Origin: Gammaproteobacteria bacterium
Lineage (GTDB): Bacteria > Pseudomonadota > Gammaproteobacteria > Chromatiales > Chromatiaceae
Assembly (NCBI GenBank): GCA_013041975.1
Contig: JABDQZ010000003.1
Span: 1-10,157, forward strand
DNA: 10,157 bases
Direction of reading: 5' to 3'
Each line of letters begins with the position of its first letter. Positions within the stretch are counted from its first letter, which is position 1. A model generated the notes under the pieces. That model was not told the DNA's origin, ran no database searches, and saw only the letters and a program-made list of their open reading frames with translations. Shown in pieces: positions 1 through 6,957 of this stretch. The position numbers and the translations under genes are program-made.

Positions 1-414
1 GAGCTTGACTGCCTTTATCATTTCATGATGGGCATAGATTTTTACTTCAGGATATTTTTCCATGAATGCCTGGTTTCCGAGCCAATGATCACCATGAACA
101 TGGGAATCAAATACTGCTACAACCGGCTTGTCAGTGAGTTTCTCAATATGGCTGATGACCATTTCACCAGACTGCACACTACCACCCGGATCGACAACAA
201 CAACTCCGGCGTCGGTAATTATAATACCCGGGTTGTTCATAAAACCCTGATTTATGGGATTAGGTGTTTCCAGCGGGCCATGTATAACGTAGACGTCTTC
301 TGCAATCTTGTCCGCAGTATACTCAGTATCAATTGCAGGTGCCTTGGCAGCCTGCAAGCTGGCACCCGTCAAGTAAAGCAACAATAACCCTATCAGCGCT
401 GGTATCTTACTCAT
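1..414 (-). CDS. Exported metallo-beta-lactamase-fold hydrolase, N-terminal part (cut by left window edge)
   Basis: The reading frame starts at an ATG at 414 and stays open for 138 codons to the window edge, so the C-terminal part is missing. Residues 1-24 look like a Sec signal peptide: a Lys near the start, a hydrophobic core (ALIGLLLLYLTGA) and a plausible cleavage after AKA. The mature protein is therefore probably periplasmic. Residues 57-77 fit the opening beta strands of the fold (GIIITDAGVVVVDPGG). HVHGDH at 105-110 is the first zinc-binding motif (HxHxDH), followed by WLGNQ. The layout resembles SoxH-like or quinoprotein-relay-type zinc hydrolases more than antibiotic-degrading beta-lactamases, but the substrate cannot be told. 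The start lies 17 bases after the argG stop with no hairpin between, so cotranscription with argG is likely. The ribosome site is weak (an A-rich AAAAAGA stretch). Fold assignment is firm; subfamily is inference. Confidence 0.85.
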   Translation of the reverse strand, partial: MSKIPALIGLLLLYLTGASLQAAKAPAIDTEYTADKIAEDVYVIHGPLETPNPINQGFMNNPGIIITDAGVVVVDPGGSVQSGEMVISHIEKLTDKPVVAVFDSHVHGDHWLGNQAFMEKYPEVKIYAHHEMIKAVKL

Positions 415-431
415 ATTCAAAATCTTTTTAA

Positions 432-1655
432 TTAACGTTTCTTTCTGTTGGCAGCGACTTTTAAACGTAACGCATTCAGCTTGATAAAGCCTTCTGCATC
501 TGCCTGGTTATACGCACCCGCATCATCTTCAAAAGTTGCTATCGACTCATCAAACAGGCTGTCAGATTCTGATTTACGACCGACAACAATGACATTGCCT
601 TTATACAGTTTCAGACGTACTGAACCGTTAACCACCTGCTGGGTCTGGTCAATTGCAGCCTGCAGCATCTCACGCTCCGGGCTCCACCAGTAACCGTTAT
701 AAACCAGCTTGGCATATCGCGGCATCAATTCATCTTTCAGATGTGCCGCTTCACGGTCCAGAGTGAGTGACTCCATGGCACGATGTGCTTTTAGCATGAT
801 AGTGCCTGCAGGCGTTTCATAACAGCCCCGAGATTTCATACCGACATAGCGGTTTTCCACGATATCATCACGACCAATACCATTCTCACCACCCATTTTA
901 TTCAGTTTTTCCATCACGACTGCTGGAGAAAGCCTGTCACCATCGATGGCCACAATGTCACCCTTTTCAAACTCCAGTTCGATATAGGTTGGAGCGTCAG
1001 GTGCAGCTTCCGGTGATACTGTCCAGCGCCACATATCCTCTTCAGGCTCTGCCCATGGATCTTCGAGAATGTCGCCTTCGTAGGAAATATGCAGCAGGTT
1101 GGCGTCCATGGAATAAGGGGACTTCTTGCCTTGTTTGGCAAAGTCCACTTCAATGCCATGTTCTGCGGCATAATTCATCAGCTTCTCACGTGACAACAGA
1201 TCCCATTCACGCCATGGTGCAATAATCTTGACTTCAGGTTTTAGTGCATAGGCACCCAGTTCAAACCTGACCTGGTCATTGCCCTTGCCGGTAGCGCCAT
1301 GTGAAATGGCATCGGCACCTGTTTCGTTGGCAATTTCCACTAAGCGTTTGGCAATCAATGGGCGTGCAATGGAAGTCCCCAACAGGTATTCGCCTTCATA
1401 AATGGCATTGGCACGAAACATGGGAAACACATATTCACGGGCAAATTCCTCGCGCAGGTCTTCAACATAGATTTCCTTGATGCCCATCGCCTCGGCCTTG
1501 GCACGCGCAGGTTCCACTTCTTCCCCCTGACCAACGTCAGCGGTAAAAGTTACCACTTCGCAATCATAGACATCCTTTAACCATTTCAAAATGATGGAAG
1601 TATCAAGCCCGCCGGAATAGGCAAGCACAACCTTGTTTACTTCAGTTGAAGACAT
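432..1655 (-). CDS. argG: Argininosuccinate synthase
   Basis: This cytoplasmic enzyme joins citrulline and aspartate with ATP to give argininosuccinate, the penultimate step of arginine synthesis. At 407 residues it has the length of the common bacterial form (about 400), not the longer E. coli type. The N-terminal ATP-pyrophosphatase loop AYSGGLDTS is at residues 12-20. The citrulline/aspartate-binding segment GATGKGNDQVRFE is at 120-132. The conserved SMDANLLHISYEGDILEDP stretch is near residues 182-200. The ATG at 1655 has GGAG nine bases upstream (1665-1668), and the N-terminus fits the family. The gene begins 33 bases after the stop of the VanZ-like gene and ends 17 bases before the exported hydrolase. 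No arginine-repressor site or separate promoter is evident in the short gap. The other arginine genes, including argH, are not nearby, so the gene sits outside any arginine cluster. The reading frame is intact. Confidence 0.98.
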   Translation of the reverse strand: MSSTEVNKVVLAYSGGLDTSIILKWLKDVYDCEVVTFTADVGQGEEVEPARAKAEAMGIKEIYVEDLREEFAREYVFPMFRANAIYEGEYLLGTSIARPLIAKRLVEIANETGADAISHGATGKGNDQVRFELGAYALKPEVKIIAPWREWDLLSREKLMNYAAEHGIEVDFAKQGKKSPYSMDANLLHISYEGDILEDPWAEPEEDMWRWTVSPEAAPDAPTYIELEFEKGDIVAIDGDRLSPAVVMEKLNKMGGENGIGRDDIVENRYVGMKSRGCYETPAGTIMLKAHRAMESLTLDREAAHLKDELMPRYAKLVYNGYWWSPEREMLQAAIDQTQQVVNGSVRLKLYKGNVIVVGRKSESDSLFDESIATFEDDAGAYNQADAEGFIKLNALRLKVAANRKKR

Positions 1656-1688
1656 TTTCTTAAACTCCGGGAAAAAACTATTGCGCGA

Positions 1689-2903
1689 TTATATCAGACT
1701 GCTTCGCTGGCGCATGTGCAATATTACCCATGCCAGCACGGCTCCGGCAAAAATGCCAAGCACATCCAGTAAAGCGTCAGCAAATCCAAACAGGCGACCA
1801 TCAACCACCAGTTGCAGAATCTCCGTTGACAGCGCAAATAACACCAGAGAATAGGACAGCACCTTGAGAGACACCTTTCTCGCAAAACCAATGAAGGCTA
1901 TATATCCCAGACAGGCAAACAGGAAGGTGTGACCGAGTTTCTGTATGTCAGCTGGACTGACCTTCACCCGGGAATCTGTATCGGGCGCCTGAAACGATTT
2001 TTCAGTTTTGGCCAGCTTTTCGATTTGCACAGGGACAGACTGGCTGGCTGACTTTATCGTTTCAGTAGACGGCTTGGCTGCTATGGATGTAGCGACTGAT
2101 GGAGGAGATGCCTGATTGGGAAAAACTTCCTCGGCAGTATCCAGAACCTTCCTTGAGAATTCAGCCCCGCTACTGGCAACCTGGAACATGGTCGCTGGAG
2201 GCAAAGTCACACCAATGATGATCAACAGCCCAACAGCCATCAGCGGCTTTCCCCATGGCAATGTCCAGAAATGGGTATTCAAGACCAGCCACATCATGAT
2301 GGAAGCCCAGAACATACCAAAAAACATCTGCCAATGACTGTAGGTTTGTTTCCACACCGCAGGCTTTACGGAAATCTCATCAAAACTGGCAATACCGCTT
2401 TTGCCATAATGGGCCAGTTCCAGCCATCCCTTATGAGCAAATGAAGGCACATCAATCGCCACGGTATAAAGTTGCCAGTCACGATCACCTGACATGTAGC
2501 CAACGTCATGAGGGTGTGACCACTGTATTCTGCCTTTTTCATCCTCGAAATAAACCATGATACGTGCGGCATCCCAGGGCTTGCGCGCCCTTTTTAACTG
2601 CGTGGTCTTGATTTTGCCTGAACTAAGCAGCAGATCACCTGTAGTTACCGGCAACTGAAACCGAAGACGCGAGGTAGAGGTTAATGAAACATAACCGGTA
2701 TCGTCACTCCACTGCACACGACCATGTTCGCGAACCCAGCCTGAAAGGTCCGTAACATTATCAAAAGCACCGGTGTTGTAGAGCAGGTCTTCATCAATCG
2801 CCTGCCAGGGCTGGTAAGCCTGGAAGAACAGCCACATGAAAAACAGAAACAGCGTTGTAATCTGTAATCGAAGTGGAAGTACTCTACGTAGATCTTCAAT
2901 CAT
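1689..2903 (-). CDS. Membrane protein with periplasmic beta-rich domain and C-terminal VanZ-like domain
   Basis: The frame gives 404 residues from the ATG at 2903. An in-frame TTG at 2936 would add 11 residues but lies inside the upstream hydrolase gene without a useful ribosome site, so ATG is preferred; it too lacks a clear Shine-Dalgarno sequence. Visible layout: TM1 about 12-30; a periplasmic domain 31-190, beta-rich and ending in LELAHYGKSG/FDEISVKP like jelly-roll carbohydrate-binding modules; TM2 191-212; TM3 219-240; a Ser/Pro/Lys-rich periplasmic linker 241-320; then three helices from about 325 to 396. The last block has the VanZ-like pattern: KLGH at 322-325, E361 and Q364 in EILQ, R370, and ADALLDVLG at 375-383. 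Positive charges (ARK at 341-343, C-terminal HMRQR) support an inside C-terminus. VanZ-like proteins are poorly understood; VanZ itself lowers teicoplanin susceptibility. A cell-envelope or polysaccharide role here is inference. The gene starts eight bases after the hydrolase stop, suggesting translational coupling. Confidence 0.82.
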   Translation of the reverse strand: MIEDLRRVLPLRLQITTLFLFFMWLFFQAYQPWQAIDEDLLYNTGAFDNVTDLSGWVREHGRVQWSDDTGYVSLTSTSRLRFQLPVTTGDLLLSSGKIKTTQLKRARKPWDAARIMVYFEDEKGRIQWSHPHDVGYMSGDRDWQLYTVAIDVPSFAHKGWLELAHYGKSGIASFDEISVKPAVWKQTYSHWQMFFGMFWASIMMWLVLNTHFWTLPWGKPLMAVGLLIIIGVTLPPATMFQVASSGAEFSRKVLDTAEEVFPNQASPPSVATSIAAKPSTETIKSASQSVPVQIEKLAKTEKSFQAPDTDSRVKVSPADIQKLGHTFLFACLGYIAFIGFARKVSLKVLSYSLVLFALSTEILQLVVDGRLFGFADALLDVLGIFAGAVLAWVILHMRQRSSLI

Positions 2904-2911
2904 GCTGCTGT

Positions 2912-3691
2912 TCAGGCCGGAGACAAAAAATTGCAAACCCTATCGGTAAAAGACTCTGGCTGTTCAGCATACACCCAGTGCCCGGCATTCTGAATAGTCT
3001 TGATTTCCGCCAGGGGAAACAATCGGTAGAGCGCCTCTTCATTGGCTTGTGAGATATAGTCAGAGTTTTCACCCTTGAGAAACAAAACCGGTTTTGCATA
3101 CTCTGCTGAGGTTTGCGGAAACTCCATGATACATTCGATATTACCGGCCAGTTGATCCAGGTTAATACGCCATGACCATTGTCCGTTCGCATTTACAAGA
3201 TTCTGTAACAGATAGCCTCGCAAGGCGGCATCAGAAAGGTATTGAGCAAGATAATCGTCTGCCTGTTGACGATTACCCAGATGATCGAGATCGACAGTCT
3301 GCATCGCCTTGATAATCTGCTGAAAACGGTTTGGATAGGTGACGGGTGAAATATCGGCAACAATCAAATGATTGACGCGCTCTGGATAATTCAGGGCAAG
3401 CCACATGGCGACCTTGCCACCCATGCTATGCCCCAGAAGATCAACATGATCACAACCACGTTCATCCATTAAGTGCAGAATATCTTCAGTCATTGCCTGA
3501 TAGGAAACATCGTCAGCATGTGGACTGCGACCGTGATTACGCAAATCTGGAAGAATGACCGGTCTGTGTCTGGCGATCTGGCGACCGACGACCTGCAGAT
3601 TGGAAGCAGCGCCAAACAGTCCATGCAACATCATCAAAGGGCGTCTTGATGATTCGGAGGCCAGTTCACGGTAGTTCAGATCAAGGGGCAC
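2912..3691 (-). CDS. Alpha/beta hydrolase, YbfF-like esterase
   Basis: This 259-residue protein has a complete alpha/beta-hydrolase fold and no signal peptide, so it is probably cytoplasmic. The oxyanion-hole segment HGLFGA is at residues 23-28 and PDLRNHGRSP at 48-57. The nucleophile elbow GHSMGG (Ser89) follows at 87-92, the acid is probably Asp211 in GENSDYI, and the catalytic histidine is His238 in NAGHWV. The PDLRNHGRSPH and ADISPV blocks are typical of the YbfF esterase group, whose E. coli member cleaves acyl-CoA and short acyl esters in vitro; the physiological substrate is unknown. The start is a GTG at 3691 that shares one base with the TAG stop of lpdA (TAGTG), which points to coupled translation. 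The gene ends eight bases before the VanZ-like start. Being placed behind pyruvate dehydrogenase might suggest an acyl-thioester clean-up role, but that is only a guess. Confidence 0.93.
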   Translation of the reverse strand: MPLDLNYRELASESSRRPLMMLHGLFGAASNLQVVGRQIARHRPVILPDLRNHGRSPHADDVSYQAMTEDILHLMDERGCDHVDLLGHSMGGKVAMWLALNYPERVNHLIVADISPVTYPNRFQQIIKAMQTVDLDHLGNRQQADDYLAQYLSDAALRGYLLQNLVNANGQWSWRINLDQLAGNIECIMEFPQTSAEYAKPVLFLKGENSDYISQANEEALYRLFPLAEIKTIQNAGHWVYAEQPESFTDRVCNFLSPA

Positions 3692-5451
3692 TACTTTTTG
3701 CGTTTACGGGGCGGCATTAAATCGGTGATCGAACCTTCAGCCATCTCCGCTGCAAAACAAATGGTTTCATTCAGTGTTGGATGCGGATGAATGGTCAGGC
3801 CGATATCTTCCATATCAGCACCCATCTCCAATGCCAGCACGGTTTCTCCAATCAGTTCACCCGCACTGACGCCGACAATACCGGCACCAATAATACGTTT
3901 CGTTTCAGGATCAAACAGCAGCTTGGTCATACCTTCATCGCGCCCCACACCCAAAGCACGCCCGGAAGCTGCCCATGGGAACAGTCCTTTTTCGTATTCA
4001 ATACCCTGCTCTTTGGCATCTGTTTCAGTCAGCCCCATCCACGCGACTTCCGGATCGGTATAGGCAACCGAAGGAATGGTCAACGGATCAAACAGTGATT
4101 TGTGACCGGCGATAACTTCTGCAGCGACCTTGGCTTCATGCGTGGCCTTGTGGGCCAGCATGGGGTTACCCACCACATCACCAATTGCATAGATATGCGC
4201 TACGTTGGTCTGCATATGTTCATCGACTGCAATAAAGCCACGCTCATCGACATTCACACCTGCCGCCCCGGCATTGATCCTGTTACCGTTAGGAGAGCGT
4301 CCGACCGCAACCAGTACCTTGTCGTAAAGCTGTGCCTTGTCAGGTGCATTCTTGCCGTCAAAGCTGACTTTCAGTCCATTTTTCTGCGCCTTTATTTCAG
4401 TTACGCTGGTTTCCAGCATGATGCTGTTAACCTTGTGTTGCAAACGTTTTTGTAAAGGACGCACAAGATCACGATCACAACCGGGTATCAGGCCGGGTTG
4501 TAATTCAACAACATCAATATCACTGCCAAAAGCTGAATAAACTGTTGCCATTTCCAGACCAATAATACCGCCACCGATAACCAGCATCTTTTGTGGAATA
4601 TTTTCCAGCGCCAGTGCACCGGTTGAATCTATGAGACGCGGGTCATCATTCGGAAATGAAGGTATTTTTACGGCACTGGAACCACAGGCGATAATGCAAT
4701 GATCGAAACTGACCGTCTTGTCACCATCAGCTGTCGCTACGCTCATACTGTTCGGACCCGAGAACTGCCCAAGACCGGTAATGACTTCGACCTTGCGTTG
4801 TTTGGCAAGCGCACCCAGACCACCAGTGAGTTTTTTCACTACCTTTTCTTTACCGTCTCTTACCGCGTCCAGATCAATTTTCGGCTTGGCAAAAGTAATC
4901 CCCATATGAGCAATTTCTTGCGCCTCATTGATAATATCTGCGGTGTGCAGTAAAGCTTTTGATGGAATACAGCCAACATTCAGGCAGACGCCGCCAAGAT
5001 CAGAATATTTTTCGATAAGAACCGTTTTCTTGCCAAGGTCAGCAGCACGGAACGCTGCAGTGTAGCCACCGGGACCTGCACCGAGCACCAGCACTTCTGC
5101 ATGGTAATCAGCTTCGCCCTGATTGACAGGCTGACTTTCTTTGACTGTTTCCTGGGCCGCGGCAGGCGGTTGTTCTGCGGGGGCCTCTGAGGCCAGGTCT
5201 TCAGCTGCTTCTTCGATTTCCAGGTCAAGGACGACAGCACCTTCAGCAATTTTGTCACCCACAGCGACTTTCAGCTTTTTGACAACACCGGAATGAGGGC
5301 TGGGGATTTCCATGGTGGCCTTGTCAGATTCCAGGGTGATCATTGAAGCTTCGGCTTCTATGCTATCGCCTTCAGCCACCAGTACTTCAATCACATCAAC
5401 CTGATCAAAGTCACCGATATCCGGCAACCTGACTTCAACTGTTTTTCCCAT
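3691..5451 (-). CDS. lpdA: Dihydrolipoamide dehydrogenase (E3) with N-terminal lipoyl domain
   Basis: E3 of the pyruvate dehydrogenase complex reoxidises dihydrolipoamide and passes electrons through FAD to NAD+. At 586 residues it is about 110 longer than plain E3 because of an N-terminal lipoyl domain (residues 1-80; ESDKATMEIPS with lipoyl-lysine K44) and an Ala/Glu/Pro/Gln linker (81-115). The FAD motif GAGPGG is at 124-129. The redox-active disulfide is C156/C161 in GGVCLNVGCIPS. The NAD-binding motif GGGIIG is at 293-298, the second FAD contact AIGD near 422-425, and the catalytic pair is H557/E562 in HPHPTLNE. All key residues are present. The ATG at 5451 has GGAG six bases upstream (5458-5461). 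The gene is third in aceE-aceF-lpdA but is separated from aceF by 170 bases. The short basic tail (PPRKRKK) resembles other lipoyl-E3 proteins. E3s with a lipoyl domain are known in several Proteobacteria. Confidence 0.98.
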   Translation of the reverse strand: MGKTVEVRLPDIGDFDQVDVIEVLVAEGDSIEAEASMITLESDKATMEIPSPHSGVVKKLKVAVGDKIAEGAVVLDLEIEEAAEDLASEAPAEQPPAAAQETVKESQPVNQGEADYHAEVLVLGAGPGGYTAAFRAADLGKKTVLIEKYSDLGGVCLNVGCIPSKALLHTADIINEAQEIAHMGITFAKPKIDLDAVRDGKEKVVKKLTGGLGALAKQRKVEVITGLGQFSGPNSMSVATADGDKTVSFDHCIIACGSSAVKIPSFPNDDPRLIDSTGALALENIPQKMLVIGGGIIGLEMATVYSAFGSDIDVVELQPGLIPGCDRDLVRPLQKRLQHKVNSIMLETSVTEIKAQKNGLKVSFDGKNAPDKAQLYDKVLVAVGRSPNGNRINAGAAGVNVDERGFIAVDEHMQTNVAHIYAIGDVVGNPMLAHKATHEAKVAAEVIAGHKSLFDPLTIPSVAYTDPEVAWMGLTETDAKEQGIEYEKGLFPWAASGRALGVGRDEGMTKLLFDPETKRIIGAGIVGVSAGELIGETVLALEMGADMEDIGLTIHPHPTLNETICFAAEMAEGSITDLMPPRKRKK

Positions 5452-5490
5452 TATCCACTCCGAAATAATTTGTTCTGAGAATAAACACTA

Positions 5491-5503
5491 GCTCAAAATG
5501 AGC
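5491..5503. repeat. Small inverted repeat upstream of lpdA
   Basis: GCTCA and TGAGC flank a three-base loop (GCTCAAAATGAGC). It lies about 40 bases before the lpdA start, so it would be within the leader of an lpdA message. The stem is only five base pairs and could be chance; no function can be assigned. Confidence 0.35.
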
Positions 5504-5511
5504 CTAATATC

Positions 5512-5529
5512 ATGCGTAATATTACGTAT
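5512..5529. repeat. 18-base dyad, possible operator upstream of lpdA
   Basis: The sequence ATGCGTAATATTACGTAT has two nine-base arms with one mismatched pair; its central 12 bases, CGTAATATTACG, are a perfect palindrome. It sits 61-78 bases upstream of the lpdA start codon. The size and symmetry fit a binding site for a dimeric regulator, but it does not match a consensus that I can name with confidence. A chance palindrome in AT-rich DNA is the alternative. Confidence 0.4.
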
Positions 5530-5598
5530 TAAAACTTTACAGGGCACTCTGTTGAATTCCTGAAACTCATCTCAAGTATAACGACAGATCTTCAGGTT

Positions 5599-5615
5599 TT
5601 TCGACAAGCTCGAAA
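5599..5615. repeat. Palindrome resembling dispersed intergenic repeats, just after aceF
   Basis: TTTCGACAAGCTCGAAA has six-base arms (TTTCGA/TCGAAA) around a five-base centre, and continues into ATGACA. It begins seven bases beyond the aceF stop codon. Sequences of this kind (TTTCGA-N5-TCGAAATGAC) recur in intergenic spaces of many bacterial genomes as small REP-like elements; that resemblance is from memory and only one copy is visible here. On the minus strand it is not followed by a T run, so it would not be an ordinary terminator, though it could protect the 3' end of an aceEF message. Confidence 0.45.
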
Positions 5616-5621
5616 TGACAA

Positions 5622-6941
5622 CTAGAGTAGCAGTTTGCGTATATCACCCAGCAACTGCCCCAGGTAAGTGGTAAAGCGCACACCTTCAGCACCATCAATC
5701 ACACGATGGTCGTAGGAAAGGCTGAACGGCATCATCAGACGTGCATCAAAATCTTCGCCATTCCATACCGGTTTCATCTCGGCACGTGATACACCAAGAA
5801 TGGCCACTTCGGGAGCGTTTACGATAGGGGTGAACTGCGTGCCTCCAATACCGCCCAGGCTGGAGATTGAAAAACAACCACCCTGCATTTCTGCTGGCGA
5901 CAACTTGCCCTCCCGGGTTTTGGCACTGATTTCCGTTAATTCCGCCGCAAGCTGGAATACACCTTTCTTGTCGACATTGCGGATAACCGGAACCATCAGT
6001 CCATTGGGCGTATCAACCGCCACACCGATATGGACATATTTTTTCATGATCAGGCTTTCACTGTCGGCAGAAAGGGAGCTGTTGAATTGCGGATAAGCTT
6101 TCAACGCAGCAGCGCAGGCTTTCATCAAGAACGGCATAAAGGTCAGTTTGATATCCTGTTTGGCCGCATAGTCTTTCTGGTCCTTGCGGAAATTTTCCAG
6201 GTGCGTGATATCGGTTTCGTCAAACTGTGTCACATGAGGCACACTGACCCAGCTGCGATGCAGGTGCGCGCCACTGATTTTCTTGATACGCCCCAGCGGC
6301 TGTTCTTCGATTTCACCGAATTTGGCAAAATCAATTTGCGGAGCTTCACCCAGGTTCAGCGCCAGGCCGGAACCAGCCGCAGAGCGTGGTGCATTGATGG
6401 TTTGCTTGACAAAATTCTGCACATCTTCCTTGAGAATTCTGTTCTTCGGGCCAGTACCGGTTACTCTATCAAGATCAACACCAAGTTCTCTGGCAAACCT
6501 TCTCACTGCAGGACTGGCATGCGATTTTCCTGTCCTTTCTAGCGCAGGAACGGGTTCCTCACAGGTATCCGTCGGAGTTGATGAAATCCCAGATGATGCT
6601 TTATTAACTGGTTGCGCGGCCGGTTCAACTTTTTCTGCAGGCGCATCAACCACAGGCTCAGGCTCTTTTTCAGCTGGAGCAGGTGCAGCAGCTTCTGCAT
6701 CAGCCAGTTCCAGCAATACCACGGCATCTCCCTGGCTAATTTTATCGCCTACAGAGACTTCAACCTTCTTGATAACACCGGCTTCCGGCGAAGGTATTTC
6801 CATCGTTGCCTTGTCGCTTTCCAGTGTGACCAGTGAATCTTCCTCTGCTACCGTGTCTCCAACGGAAACCAGTACTTCAATGACTTCTACACTGGGAAAA
6901 TCACCGATATCCGGCAATTCAATTACTTTTTCTACTGCCAT
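5622..6941 (-). CDS. aceF: Pyruvate dehydrogenase E2, dihydrolipoamide acetyltransferase
   Basis: E2 is the core of the pyruvate dehydrogenase complex; it carries the acetyl group on lipoyl-lysine and transfers it to CoA. The 439 residues contain one N-terminal lipoyl domain (1-80; ESDKATMEIPS, lipoyl-lysine K44) and a mobile Ala/Pro/Glu-rich linker (81-140). Then come the peripheral subunit-binding domain (about 141-178; ASPAVRRFARELGVDL and TGTGPKNRILKEDV) and the catalytic domain (about 210-439) with SYDHRVIDGAEG, holding H412 and D416. E. coli AceF has three lipoyl domains; this one has a single copy, and a second lies on the E3. A cysteine (C126) in the linker is slightly unusual for such sequences. 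The ATG at 6941 has GGAG six bases upstream (6948-6951), placed directly after the aceE stop with a 16-base gap, so aceE and aceF are clearly cotranscribed. Confidence 0.98.
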   Translation of the reverse strand: MAVEKVIELPDIGDFPSVEVIEVLVSVGDTVAEEDSLVTLESDKATMEIPSPEAGVIKKVEVSVGDKISQGDAVVLLELADAEAAAPAPAEKEPEPVVDAPAEKVEPAAQPVNKASSGISSTPTDTCEEPVPALERTGKSHASPAVRRFARELGVDLDRVTGTGPKNRILKEDVQNFVKQTINAPRSAAGSGLALNLGEAPQIDFAKFGEIEEQPLGRIKKISGAHLHRSWVSVPHVTQFDETDITHLENFRKDQKDYAAKQDIKLTFMPFLMKACAAALKAYPQFNSSLSADSESLIMKKYVHIGVAVDTPNGLMVPVIRNVDKKGVFQLAAELTEISAKTREGKLSPAEMQGGCFSISSLGGIGGTQFTPIVNAPEVAILGVSRAEMKPVWNGEDFDARLMMPFSLSYDHRVIDGAEGVRFTTYLGQLLGDIRKLLL

Positions 6942-6957
6942 TTGTGTCTCCGGATAC

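Larger units (their letters stand above)
5452..5621 (-). other. aceF-lpdA intergenic spacer with dyad symmetries
   Basis: These 170 bases are AT-rich and contain no gene I can support. Apart from the lpdA ribosome site (GGAG at 5458-5461), they hold three symmetric elements listed separately: a small hairpin (5491-5503), an 18-base dyad (5512-5529) and a 17-base palindrome (5599-5615). No run of T follows any of them on the minus strand, so none is a convincing Rho-independent terminator. An independent lpdA promoter is plausible, since E3 often has one, but I see no clear -35/-10 pair. Confidence 0.6.

Noticed and set aside
25..387. Plus-strand open frame of 120 codons at the left edge
   Set aside because: The minus strand here encodes a signal peptide and a metallo-beta-lactamase zinc motif, which explains the region far better.
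2904..2936. TTG start adding 11 residues to the VanZ-like protein
   Set aside because: It would overlap the end of the hydrolase gene, lacks a properly spaced ribosome site, and puts extra residues ahead of a natural N-terminus (MIEDLRR then TM1).
5491..5615. Rho-independent terminator between aceF and lpdA
   Set aside because: The hairpins are short and none is followed by a run of T on the minus strand.
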